Shown here piece by piece: positions 13,311 through 25,086 of a stretch of DNA of 60,000 bases (its first letter is position 1; the number at the start of each line of letters is the position of its first letter). Location: NCBI RefSeq assembly GCF_030272615.1, contig NC_081405.1, forward strand, positions 23,515,772 through 23,575,771, given 5' to 3'. Source of the stretch: Cryptomeria japonica. Lineage: Eukaryota > Streptophyta > Pinopsida > Cupressales > Cupressaceae. Below the pieces are notes generated by a model. That model did not search any database. It worked only from the letters and a program-made list of their open reading frames with translations, and was not told where the DNA came from. A program made the position numbers and the translations under genes.

Positions 13311-15733
13311 ATTGTGAGCTTTTAAAGTTTTAAAAATGAAGGATTAACTTGAAATGATAATAATTAATTTTTAGTGTATACTCTAGTAAAATTATCTTAT
13401 CCATTTCATAGGCCTTTGAATTAACTTTCCAATGCCTTTAAAAGACCGAAATTTTGATAAGAAATGCAAAATTATGCCCATTTTACTAAAGCATGTTTTT
13501 CATGTTGAGCAAAATGGATATCCATTTTGGAAAACATGACATCGCACTATTGATGTCACAAAATGGATATTCGTTATTAATGGATATCCATTTCGGTTTG
13601 GTATTACCAAACCAAATTCAAATTTTGGTCGACCATTAGAAAAAGTCAAAAGCAGAATTTGGCGTGTTTGGCAAAGTTTAAAACGCGTTTTTCCCCATTG
13701 CCACTTTTTGGCCTCTCACGATCCTACACATACCCAAGAACAAAATTTTAAGTTCTCTAAATCTACTTTCTAAACTACTAATTTGTTTGAAAATTGTGGG
13801 AGACTAAGGGTTTCAAAAGGGCACTACATTTATTGGTTTTGTTTTATTAGAAAAAAATATAACATAGAACCAAATGTGGCGCCCCTAAATGTTAACTTTT
13901 TTTAGAATTTTACAAATCTCTCATGTGAGAAAGTAGCTAACACATTGAATTTTATGTTGGATTTTTTGGTTAATTTTTTGATGAATATATAAATTTTTAC
14001 AAATTTCTGAAGTGGACACATCTTAAAAACCAAAAATTTAAGCATGCTCCCCACAAAAATTTGTGAAAACTAATCAAAATTTATTTTTTTACTTTTTTAT
14101 TTTTTAAATTATGTATAATGGAGTCTAGTTTATAAAAAAGTAAATTTGCTTCAAATTTTGATAAATGAGTAAAAATCTATTCCAAAATATGATATGTTAG
14201 TTTTTAACAAAAAACAGAGACACTAACAAAAGGAATTAGAGATGGGGGCCTTAAGATAATCGAAATTTGAAAATAATTATATGGGCGGAAAGCTAAGAGG
14301 GATCTTAACGATTGTATGCTATTTATTTTTTGTTGCATTGAAACACATGTAAACCTGACATAGTAATCTGACATAGTGAAAATCATAACACCATCAAAAG
14401 AGGGCACAAATATTCAACACTTCAAAAGGGGGGAGAATCCAAAACAAGTGCAATAGGAACCAAGGTGCGGGAGGGACCACCTCCCCACCAATATTAGGAT
14501 ACTTGAAAGACTTATAATAGAAAACTATTATATCAATTGTAAAATGTTCACAAACAACATCCTTCCACCAATAGGAAGATCTCAAGACCTTAAAGTGAGG
14601 ACAAAAATAAGCCAAATGATTTATGTAAAAGAAACTCCTATGAGAAAAGGGAATACCATAATAATACAAAGGTTCTCACCAAGAAAAATCCAAAACTTAC
14701 AAAACAACCTTTGTATGGAGAGGTTTAGATAAATCCAATTTGACCAATATTTATGTGAAGGTGGTGTTAGTGATTTTTTTAGTAGTTTTACCTAAGTGAA
14801 GTGACCCACATAATTGTACCAATAGCCTCAAATTTTGAATCACAAGGTGAATCCAAATGGGAAACACATTAAATTATTCAATATGGGCATTAAAGAAAGG
14901 ATGACAAGCTTTTAGCAAAATGACAAAGCCAAGTGTGGCCATCAAATACAATATCTTGATCCTCAATAGAATTAAATGAACAATAGAGAATCCCTAAGCA
15001 CAAAGGTAAATTTCTATTATACCTTTTGTCATAGAATGTCGTTGCTAAAAAATCTAATGATTAGGATTGCTAATACGAGCCCATAGTCAATTGAATTTGT
15101 GAATTACACCCTTATAAGAGAAACAAACTAACTATTTAGATAGGATAGAACTTATTTAACTCTCAAAGCAAAGTGGTTACTATAATTTTCTTTTGAATTG
15201 AAGTGGTTATGGAGTATATTCACACAATTGACAAATATTAAATAAAGAAATGAGAGATTTTGGAACAAACTCAATAGTTTCCTAAATGTCATCTATTTTG
15301 GATCATAGATTTACACTATGTAATCACCGTTAGAATGAAACAATATGCCTTCTTGTTGGGACAAGATGTAATTGGTATATCAATCATAATCCCCAGAGTA
15401 ATAATTTCCTCCCTTTATATCCTTTGAAGTCGTCATCAATATAGCTGAGTTAAGAATATAATGAGAATCATATGAGAAATATTTCATGTTCCTTCCTTTT
15501 ATAAATTTATCTCTCTACAAATACTTCATGAAGTCACTCTTAACTTTTATAAAAAATAGCAATTTGCTACAAGTTGGGTGATCATACCAAAAATTGTAGA
15601 AAATTTTCAGCCAAGTGATATCTAGCTATTGATATATAATAACTCCCACCCCTAAGAGACAAATTATATTCAATGTATTTCCATCTTTTGGCATGTTACA
15701 TGTTCCCTAAGAAAATGGGTAAAAGCACGGGTA
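13311..15733. other. AT-rich spacer between the inverted element copies
   Basis: No convincing gene was found. Two exact 16-base palindromes AAATGGATATCCATTT occur about 60 bp apart (about 13,508-13,600). Short frames around 14,200-14,730 have no recognisable similarity. Composition resembles old, decayed intergenic DNA. Confidence 0.5.
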
Positions 15734-15776
15734 AGTGCACAAAGATGGTGGTCAAAAAGGGGTATAAGTGGACACT
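15734..15776 (+). repeat. Terminal inverted repeat of right element
   Basis: GGTAAGTGCACAAAGATGG, followed by the GGTATAAGTGGACAC block, matches the inverse of 11,605-11,647. Unlike the other termini it is not flanked by (CT)n but by ordinary AT-rich DNA. Confidence 0.8.
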
Positions 15777-16599
15777 TTTTTTCTGAAATCAGGTGAACCT
15801 GAACTTGGAGGCAAAATTTGAAAGTCGTCCACTCAAGATATGAAGATAATCAAACAACCAATATTGTAGTACTCTGAATCTATTTTCCAAACCACTAATT
15901 CAAAATTGGATAAGATTAAGGGGGTCAAATACTTCGCGCACGAAAAATAGACCCTGATTTTTTTTTCTGAAAAACATAACATAGTGTCTAACGAGCACAT
16001 CAAAAAAGTCATAGTTAGATTTAGTATTTTGACAAATCCTTTGGCAGAAAGATAGTTATAGTTAAAAGTGAGCACTAGAAGTTGTGTATTTGTTTGTAAT
16101 TTTTTGTTGAGTATTTTTTTTTAATGATTTTTCCAATCGAGCACATCCTGAAAATTAGGTACCTATTTCGTGCGCGAAGCATAACTTGCACTAAAAAATT
16201 GAAATACAATTAATTGTTTTAAATTGTAAAGAATCAAGGTGCACTACAATAATATATAAAGTTTTTAAAATTTTGATAAGTAGATCAAAAGTTATTTAAA
16301 AAAAGGTACACGTATGTCTGTGAGATCTATGGAGACACTGGTATAAGAAATTCAATAATAATATGTTATTGTTGTTCAAATTTAAAAAAAATTTATATGG
16401 TTAGAAAGCTCAAAAGATGGGTGAAAATATGGTGGCAATTTTAGAAATATCCACTTGATGAAGTGTAAACCTGATGATGACAAAGTCGAGAACCAAGTTG
16501 ATAAAATAAAACATGTCAAAAAGGAGGGAAATGGAGGGATATCAAAACTTCCAACCTGTAGCTTTGTCATCCAGGGCCTATTCCCAAGCCTAACCAGTC

Positions 16600-16700
16600 A
16601 AAAGTGCGTACGGGGTACCTATGGTATAAGCAGCGCATATGCGTTGTGTTTACTATAAACAGTGCGTACGTGGTAATAAAGCTAAAACAACGCGTACACG
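16600..16700. repeat. Subterminal CG-word cluster, right element, outer zone
   Basis: CG words GTGCGTACGGGGTA, GCGCATATGCGTTG, GTGCGTACGTGG and ACGCGTACACGCTA lie within 100 bp, the inverted counterpart of 10,670-10,780. Confidence 0.6.
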
Positions 16701-16954
16701 CTATTTTTGTTTAAAATTTGGGAGTGTGGTATAATATGATATTGTATATATAATATGTGTGTATATACATATAATAATATATAAATATTTTATATAATAT
16801 ATTATATATTATATAATAATATATAATATATTATATATTAAGTATATATACACACATATGTGTATGTATGTGTACTGTCTCCCTCTCTCCCCCCCTCTCT
16901 CTCTCTCCCCTCTCTCTCCCTCCCTATCCCTCTCTCCCTCTCTCTCTCCCTTAG

Positions 16955-17455
16955 GACCCCACATAATTCAACATGACCCTTTAGGAGCATATGATGTCCT
17001 AAGGGGTCATATGGTGTCTCAAGATGGCAAGATGAACCGTTATTACAATATAAAAACAAGTGTTAATACTGCTTACAAAATTTGACACCTAAGGGGTCAT
17101 ATGATGTCCCTAAGGGGTCATAGGACACCATATGACCCCTTAGAACTCCATACGACTCATCAAGACACCATATGGTGTCTTAAGGGGTCATATGGTGTCT
17201 TAAGGGTCATATGGTGTCTTAAAGGGTGGAAGGACATAATATGACCCCTAAGGACACATTACATGACCCATAACGACACCTAAGGGGGTGATATGGTGTC
17301 CCAAGGGGTCATAGGACACTGTATGACCCCACATAACACCACATGACCCTTTAGGAGCATATGGAATCCTAAGGGGTCATACGGTATTCTAAGGTGGCAA
17401 GATGAACCATTATTACAATATAAAAAGAAGTACCAGTACTACTTAAAAGAATAAC
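16955..17455. repeat. Array of about 20-bp units in both orientations
   Basis: A unit close to AAGGGGTCATATGGTGTCTT occurs more than ten times, sometimes as itself and sometimes as its complement (GGACACCATATGACCCCTTA), giving many overlapping dyads. The array is framed by two direct copies of about 110 bp (16,970-17,085 and 17,338-17,450) that share GGCAAGATGAACC and TATTACAATATAAAAA. No frame is coding. It is absent from the left element. Confidence 0.8.
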
Positions 17456-17456
17456 A

Positions 17457-17964
17457 AACCAACACGCTCCCCCTCTCTCCCTTCCTCTATACCCCATCCC
17501 TCTCTCTCTTCTTCTCTCCCTCCCCACTTTCTCTTCCTCCCTACCCCCTTTATCTCCCTTACTTTATATTGTGTATTGCAATTAGGTCTACCATGTAGTG
17601 GGTCACCCATTTGGATGAACAGTAGACCTAATAATCCCAAGGTCCACAGTTTGAGCTCGAGAGGCTATACTTTCCTTGATAGACTTAGCATTTGACTCAA
17701 TGTACAAAACCCATTGTGCATCATCCCTCCACCACACTCCTCTTGTGGTGGGCTTTGGGCAATCTTTGGTAATGCACATTTTTTCTTCCTAATTTGCTCC
17801 CCTGCAATTCTTAGAATACGAAGTGGTTTCTAAACTCATGGTTTGGGTAGAAATTTATAACCATACCAAGGAAATGAAATCAATTCCATTACATTTAAAT
17901 ATCTTATTATCTTATGCAGTAAGATTGATTTGATAGGATACGATTTAATAGATTGCTCTCTCCT

Positions 17965-18000
<36 letters not shown>

Positions 18001-18262
18001 CTTCTCCCTTCCTCCATACCCCATCCCTCTCTCTCTTCCTCTCTCCCTCCCCACTCTTTCTCTCTCCCTACCCCCTTTATCTCCCTTACTTTATATTATT
18101 GTATTGCAATTAGGTCTTCCATGTAGGTGGTCCACCATTTGGATGAACAGTAGACCTAATAATCCCAAGGTCCATAGTTTGAGCTTGAAAGGCTATGCTT
18201 TCCTTGATAGACTTAGCATTTGACTCAGTGTACAAAACCCATTGTTCATCATCCCTCCACCA

Positions 18263-18266
<4 letters not shown>
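17457..18266. repeat. About 540-bp direct duplication
   Basis: Positions 17,460-17,748 and 18,001-18,266 are about 90% alike. Both have a CT-rich start, then CTTACTTTATATT, GGATGAACAGTAGACCTAA, TCCTTGATAGACTTAGC and CATCATCCCTCCACCACA. Between them lies unrelated AT-richer DNA (17,750-17,956) and a CT tract. The right copy runs directly into the (CT)n tract at 18,265. The block sits in the part of the right element that the left element lacks. Confidence 0.8.
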
Positions 18267-18346
<80 letters not shown>

Positions 18347-18349
18347 CTC

Positions 18350-18383
<34 letters not shown>

Positions 18384-18445
18384 TCCTCCCCATCTCCCTC
18401 TCCCTTCCCCTCTTCCTCTCCCTCCCCTCCCTTTTCCTTCACATT
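18265..18445. repeat. (CT)n tract, right element
   Basis: A long (CT)n run (about 18,265-18,380) is interrupted by a few single-base changes and followed by C/T-rich DNA to 18,445. It is the inverse of the GA tract at 10,360-10,430. Low-complexity Ser/Leu frames across it are not genes. Confidence 0.9.
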
Positions 18446-18454
18446 TTCTTAACT

Positions 18455-18720
18455 ACAAATAGCACGTACGGGGTACTGAGCCTATTAGTTCGTTGCCCTG
18501 CCATAACATTTTTAAGGCCTAGGAGCGCGTACAGGGTATTTATGAGTTCTAAGCGTGTACAGGGTGCCAAAAAAAATATTGTTGGGCTTGCAAACATTTT
18601 AGGGACTAACAACGTGTATAGGGTGCCAAAAAAAATATTGTTGGGCTTGCAAACATTTAGGGACTAACAGCATGTACGCGGTTAGTAATAGACCGCGTAC
18701 GCGATACTTAGACATAGTTT
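18455..18720. repeat. Subterminal CG-word cluster with a 59-bp tandem duplication
   Basis: Six CG words lie here: GCACGTACGGGGTA, GCGCGTACAGGGTA, GCGTGTACAGGGTG, ACGTGTATAGGGTG, GCATGTACGCGG and ACCGCGTACGCGATA. Two of them sit in adjacent 59-bp units (about 18,553-18,669) that share TATTGTTGGGCTTGC. The cluster corresponds to 10,140-10,350 in the left element, which has only one of the two units. Confidence 0.7.
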
Positions 18721-19033
18721 TAGTTTCCCAAGAGCCTCAAAGACCTCAAAAGAGGTCATTGAAAGCCCCACTGCAACTGTGTCTACACTTTTGTCACTGT
18801 TTTATACATAGAAGTAAGTGAATTTTTTGTTTTTGCATGATTTCAAATGATCGAATTGTTGTTCTTATTAGTTTTGACAATATTATTGTGATTGTTTAAT
18901 AGTTTTGATTCAAAAAAATGATAATGCTTAAATTTAAGGTTATTTGATGTCAAATTTACTTTTGTTTACATAAATATGTAATATGATTCTATTTAGGATA
19001 ACCGATATCAAGCATGAGAACAAGAGAGGAATG

Positions 19034-21940
19034 ATGGAACAAAGAGAGGCTGAAAAGGAAAGACAAAGGTAGTGTAATAGGAAATTACATGGCATAAGAA
19101 CAATGGGACAAGAAGGTATATCATCCTCAACATCTCAATTCAATTTACCAATCGAACATAGTGCACCTAATGCAATTGAAGAACAGACAATTGATTACCG
19201 TATGAACCTAATGTGCAATTGAAGAAGAGACATTATTGAATAATAAATTAAATGATGAACATACACCTCCACGCAATGCACACAATGCATCAATGTTAAC
19301 ACCTCCTAAAATCATTCGTAGGAAACCAAACTATCTAATTGACATTGATGAGAATATATTGAAGCCAATGGCCGATAAAATGAATGAATGAACTTGTAGG
19401 AGAATGGTTAAAAGAATATGACAAAACTATTTTGAAAACTTAAATCAAACTAGAAGATGTTAATTAATTGTTCAAATGATTAAAAATTTAAATTATAGAG
19501 AGACAATGAAAATTCTATGCCTAAGATCATCTAAAAGTAATGGTGAAAGAACTATTGTGAGAAATATATTTGATGCATATCAAGTCGTTGGTTCAAAATC
19601 ATGTATTAAAGATTCTAATGCTACTCGATGTGTCATTACATCAACCATAATGAGAAAGAAAATAAAAAAAGATCGTTTGATAACCAAAACAAGTCATTAA
19701 ATGTTAGTAGAACAACATTAAGTAAAGCATTACAAAGGCTGGAAAAAATAGAGGAACCCAAAAATAACTTTCTTTGGGTATTCTCGGTTAGACTACCACG
19801 CAAAGACAAGGTTGTTGTTGATGCACTAAAAATATTAATTGAAATTTTTTGGCATGACAACACAAGATTTTCGCCCAACAAAAAAGATGATTTTAGAAGG
19901 CAAATCGAGCCTAGAAATCATGAGCCACATGCCAAACAGTATTTGGATATGACTGAAACATTTTTTTATGAAAGATTCCTTGAAAATTTTCCTCAAATAA
20001 GAATTTTGTAGAGATTTTTTGAAATGGCAAAACCTTTTAATGTTAAGATTAATCATGTATGCACCACGTGTTGTTGTAGGATGCATATTGAATTTTCCAT
20101 GCACTACGTCATATTTGTTCTACTTTGCACACTAATGATGTTTTGCAGAAATGCAATATACAAGCACCTCCTAAGTCGGCAAGAGAATTTATTTCAAGTG
20201 TGCTATGCAATAGACATGATGGTTGCATTTATTATAAGATTCCTTGTTTGGAAGGTTCTTGTGATATATGTGGTGGTTTGCAACGTTTACCAATATGTGT
20301 ACATTTGGAAAGCACACATGAAATTGGTATGAAACTAGTTTCTTTTGGAAAATACAAGACAATCACATATGAGGTTAAAGATGGAAAATATTTTAAGAGA
20401 TGTGAGTTAGTGAAAAATGATATATGTGTAGCCGAATTTATGAAAATGTTTCAAGAGAAACTAGTTTATGAGTACATAGTACATACACATAGAGCATGAA
20501 GGTTAGATGAAAAATTCAACTTACGCAAGGACACATTTCCTCTTGGCACCATTGTCTCTATCATTATTTTTCTGAAAATTATACACTACAACCTCAAAAT
20601 GAAGTGCAATCTATGTATTATCATTTTACACAGGTTTCTATTTTTGTATACATAACATTTATGCATGTAGATGATAACACAAAGGAGGATAGAAAGGTGA
20701 TAAGAGAGTATCACTTCTACATAAGTGATGATCGTACTCATTCGTTGGATTTTGTACAAGGATGCTTTAAAGTTTTCTATGATAATTTAAAGGAAAGAAA
20801 CATACAATACAACTGACACTTCATATAGTCGGATAATTGCACCGCACAATTCAAGAATGCAAGGATGTTTTATTGGTTGACAAGGATGCATATGACAAGC
20901 GATGTACAACATTTTTGGAATTTCACCGAGGCAGGACATGGTAAGGGAGAGCATGATGGTGCAGGAGCATGTGTAAAAAGAGCCCTAGCTAGAGAAGAAT
21001 TGAAGTACGAAGGTGGTGCTAAGTTAATAGATGCAGAAACAATTGTGTGATGGTGTAACTCTACTATGGGTCCAGGTAATCTAGGTACATCAATGGTTCG
21101 TAGATGTTTTTGGTTGATCATTGAATCTAACATTGAAAACTATCTAGTGACATGCACTCATTTATGAGTTCAAATGCAAGTTCACTCATAATTTATACGA
21201 GATAGATGGTAAGTTTTTGCTCTTTATGCATGTATTTTATGTGGGAAGAATGTGAATCACAAGAGTGGGTTAACAAATGGTCTTGTAAACCATTGGTTCC
21301 CATTGATACATATCAAATTCCCAAAGCACTACAATTGAGTCAGAAGGAGACATCAGTGGATTTCGACCATGTATCCGACCTAGTGGATTCTAGTGATTTT
21401 TTGAGTTAATTTTTTGCAAGTATTCTTTTTTCTTCATTTTTTTGTACATCACACTTTATTTTTGGTAATAATGATCACTTTATAAAATGCAGGTCATGTG
21501 TATGTTGTTGTTGCAGAAGAGAACAATGAAGAAGGAATTGATTACTTTTTGTGTCATTATGTTGAGCCTAAAATAAAAATGACAACCATGATCATTGACG
21601 GAGAGGGTATTGAGTACCCAATAGAGTTTGTTGTCATGACAGGAACATGGCTTAGGAGATACCCCCTCAAGAATTCTAATGTTTGGTTGTTCAAGGACTT
21701 TGAAACACACATACATATTTTTCATTTCCCTAACCTTGTATTTGCAACAAATATTCATTTGATTTAAGGTATCGTGGTAGACCTCATAACAAGATTTTAT
21801 GGAAAGTTCATGAATCTGACCACGACGCAATACATGACACAATATAGGTTAGAGTCGATCTTGAAGGCTCACTTGATTGATTCTATAGTTCAGAGTAGAA
21901 TGATTTTGATAATTTTGTATATATCATCGACGAATTGTTC
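19034..21940 (+). pseudogene. Transposase-like gene B, right copy (near full length, decayed)
   Basis: The homologous frame starts MMEQREAEKERQR at 19,034 and is broken by a stop a few codons later and by several frameshifts. Recoverable segments in order are: the basic/helical N-terminal region (19,476-20,011); a Cys-rich segment (20,200-20,320, with RHDGC and GSCDICGGLQRLPIC); ISDDRTHSLDFVQ near 20,718; SDNCTAQFKNARMF near 20,829; GHGKGEHDGAGACVKRALA at 20,934-20,990; and a C-terminal region after a likely intron (about 21,400-21,492) with DYFLCHYVEPK and GTWLRRYPLKNS. The acidic residues in ISDD and SDN plus the HGKGxxDG motif resemble an RNase H-fold (DDE-type) nuclease core found in poorly characterised eukaryotic transposases. 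That assignment is from pattern memory. Two stops lie just before SDN, so the gene is dead. Confidence 0.7.
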
Positions 21941-21974
21941 TATATTTATTTTTTGTATATATAAATGCCCATAA

Positions 21975-22205
21975 GATGATAAGTACATTTTTAGGAGCAT
22001 AATTTTGTATATTTAAATGGCAATGAGCTGATTTGTACATATTTAGATGTCAAATTTTGTATATTAAAATGGCAATGAGTTGAATAGCACATATTGTAAT
22101 GCCAAATTTTGTATAAAATTCCATGAGATGATTTGTAAGACATTATTTTGTATATTCAAATAGCCAAGAGCTGATTTGACCATATTTAGAGGCAAATTTT
22201 TGAAT
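21975..22205 (+). repeat. About 57-bp tandem repeat, 4 units, right element
   Basis: Four degenerate units carry AATTTTGTATATT, AAATGGCAATGAGCTGATTT and GTACATATTTAGATG. The array is the inverse of 8,600-8,828. It lies immediately after the end of gene B homology. Confidence 0.8.
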
Positions 22206-22423
22206 AATATGTGATAATGTTTTGTGACTATTTTTTGTGTCTATGTTTTGTGACTATGTTTTGAGTTTATACATGTGATATGATAAGGTCAATCATGATA
22301 ATTTTTTATTCTTGTATAATCATGGAGAATTATTTGAGTCATTATCGGGTCATGGGAGTCATAGATTCAGTCTAGATACAATTTGAGCAAAAATTGTCAT
22401 TATTGTCAAAAAAAAAATCTACA

Positions 22424-24362
22424 TAGGGTATGGCTCTCAATGTTCTGACGCTTTGGGGTACATGAGATGAGAATGCCTAGTGTAAACCTACCCACCCGGA
22501 TGCGTTCGTGATGTTGATTTGTGCACAAGATGAACATAACCAATTCTAGCCAATCTTGCAACCTTGCATTGCATGCAACTGACGGTTATTGCAGTATACA
22601 AAAAAATGATACCAATTGAAAATAGATCTAAGTCATCAGAAACTGAGATAGGCCATTATAAAGGAACCTCATGTGACCCCATAGGTTCAAACGAATCTAT
22701 CATATGTGTCTTGGATTGGAAGAAATAGTCCGTCGAAGTTTGACAATTTTTTGGACGCAGGGAACTTGAGAGATGGTGCTAGTAGGGTATGACTCTCGAC
22801 ATTCCGACGCTTTGGGATGCACAAGAGGAGCATACCTAGCGTAAAAATACCCACCCGAATGCACTCATGATGTTGGTTTGCGCACAGGACGAACCGAATC
22901 AATTCTAGCCTATCTTGCAACTTTGCATTGCATGCAACTGATAGTTTTTGTAGCAAGCAAAAAAATGCTACCAATTGAAAGTGGCTCCGAGTCATGAGAA
23001 ACCAAGATAGGCCATTGTAGAGGAGCCTCACATGACCCCATAGGTTCCAAAAAAATCAATCATATGTGTCCTGGATTAGAAGAAATAGTTTGTCGAAGTT
23101 TGATAATTTTTTGGACTCAGGGCACTTGAGAGATCGCACTGGTAGGGTATGGCTCTCAATGTTCCGATGCTTTGGGATGCATGAGATGAGCATGCCTAGT
23201 GCAAACCTACCTACCCAGACGTGTTCATGACATCGTTTTGTGCACAGGATGAATAGAATCAATTCTAGCCTATCTTGCAACTTTGATTGCATGCAACTGA
23301 TGGTTTTTGCAGCAGGCGAAAAAATGATACCAATTGAAAATGGCTCTGAGTCATTAGAAACCGAGATAGGCCAGTGTAGAGGAGCCTCACACAACCCCAA
23401 AGGTTCAAATAGATTTATCATATGTGTCGTATTAAAAGAAACAGTTCCTTAAAGTTTGACAATTTTTTGGACTCAGGGCACTTGACAGATCATCTCGGTA
23501 GGCTATGACTCTCGACATTCCTGCACTTTGGTATTCATGAGAGGAGAATGTCTAGCGTAAACCTACCCACCTAGACACGCTCACGATGTTGGTTTGTGCA
23601 CAGGATGAACTGAATCAATTCTAGCCTATCTTCCAACTGTTCATTGCATGCAACTGACAGTTTTTGTAGCAAGCAAAAAAGGCTACCAATTGAAAATGGC
23701 TTTGAGTCGTCAGAAACTGAGATAGGACATTGTAGAGGGGCCTCACATGACCCCACAGGCTCAAACAGATTGATCATATGTGTCCTAGACTGGAAGAAAC
23801 AATTTATCAAAGTTTGACATTTTTTTGGACTCAAGGCACTTGAGAGATCGCGCCAGTAGGGTATGGCTCTTGACGTTCTGACACTTTGGGATGCACGAGA
23901 GGAGAATTCCTAGCGTAAATGTACCCACCCAAATGCATTTGTGACGTCGGTTTGTGCATAGGATGAATGGAATCAATTCTAGCCCATCTTGCAACTTTGC
24001 ATTGCATGCAACTGACGGTTTTTGCAGCAGGCGAAAAAATGCTACGAATTGAAAATGGCTCCGAGCCGTCAATAACCGATATAGGCCATTGTAGAGGAGC
24101 CTCACGTGACCCCATAGGTTCAAATGGATTGATCATATGTGTCCTGGATTGGAAGAAACAGTTCGTAAAATTTTGACATTTTTTTGGACTCAGGGCACTT
24201 GAGAGATCGTGTCGGTAGGGTATGACTCTCGACGTTCCAATGCTTTGGGATGCACAAGAGGACTATGCCTAGCGTAAACGTGCCACCCATATATGCTCGT
24301 GACGTTGTTTTGTGCACACAACAAACATAATCAAATCTAGGCTATCTTGCAACTTTGAATAC
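22424..24362 (+). repeat. 359-bp tandem array, 5.4 units
   Basis: Units begin with TAGGGTATGGCTCTC-like sequence at 22,424, 22,783, 23,143, 23,499, 23,857 and 24,216, giving periods of 356-360 bp; the last unit is partial. Each contains TTGCATTGCATGCAACTGAC, GAGATAGGCCATTGTAGAGG, TCATATGTGTCCTGGATTGG and TTTTTTGGACTCAGGGCACT. Divergence between units is roughly 10-15% by eye. A short run of TTTGACAACAACTGAGCAAC repeats (24,355-24,500) follows. Frames of 65-120 codons recur in the same register in each unit, but as broken shadows; there is no sign of selection on protein. Confidence 0.9.
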
Positions 24363-25086
24363 TTTGACAACAACTGAGCAACTTTGACAACAACTGAGAA
24401 ACTTTTACATCTTTTATCCAAATGAAGCCAAACTTTGACAACTTTGACGATAATTGAGCAACTTTTACATATTTGATCCAAATGAACCCAAATTTTCACA
24501 AATGTCTTCAAATGATCATTAATGGTCCCAAATTACCTTATTTAGATAAAACAATGGTAAAACAACATGAGAACCAAAATTTGACCATTGCGAGCATGAG
24601 GAGCACCACACACATTTTGTTGTTTATATTCATATTGTTGATTACATAGGCAAATATTCATTTAAATTTATAAAAGGACAGCCACCAAATACAACAAATA
24701 CAGAATAATGAACTGAATACAAGAAGTTTTGTAGGGTTAATTCAACTTTTTAGAAAATTTATCAAATCATATTCCACAATTGCAATGTTTTATATCATAG
24801 GTTTTTGTTGTTTATACTCATATTGTTGATTAAAAAGGGAAATGATCAATTAACTTTATAAAAGGGTAGCCACGAAATACAATGAATACACAATAATGAA
24901 CTCAGTACACATTTATTGGATCAAATATCAAATTTTGTATATATATCAAAAAAGGCATGTCTACCAAGTCAATACAAGTATTACAAAAATGTGACATATG
25001 CCATGTCCATATCAATATGCAATAAAAATTTAGAATATATCTACATGTATTGGTCATTCTATGACCACAACTAACACTATATGATC

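Noticed and set aside
13500-13600. AAATGGATATCCATTT palindromes as a protein-binding operator pair
   Set aside because: Only two copies occur, in decayed spacer DNA, with nothing nearby to regulate; they could be chance or an old repeat.
22687-24317. Series of 65-120 codon frames in the 359-bp array
   Set aside because: They repeat with the DNA period, are broken differently in each unit, and appear on both strands. They are a by-product of the tandem repeat.
22424-24362. CRISPR-like regularly spaced repeats
   Set aside because: The whole 359-bp unit is repeated with no variable spacers, and this is plant nuclear DNA.
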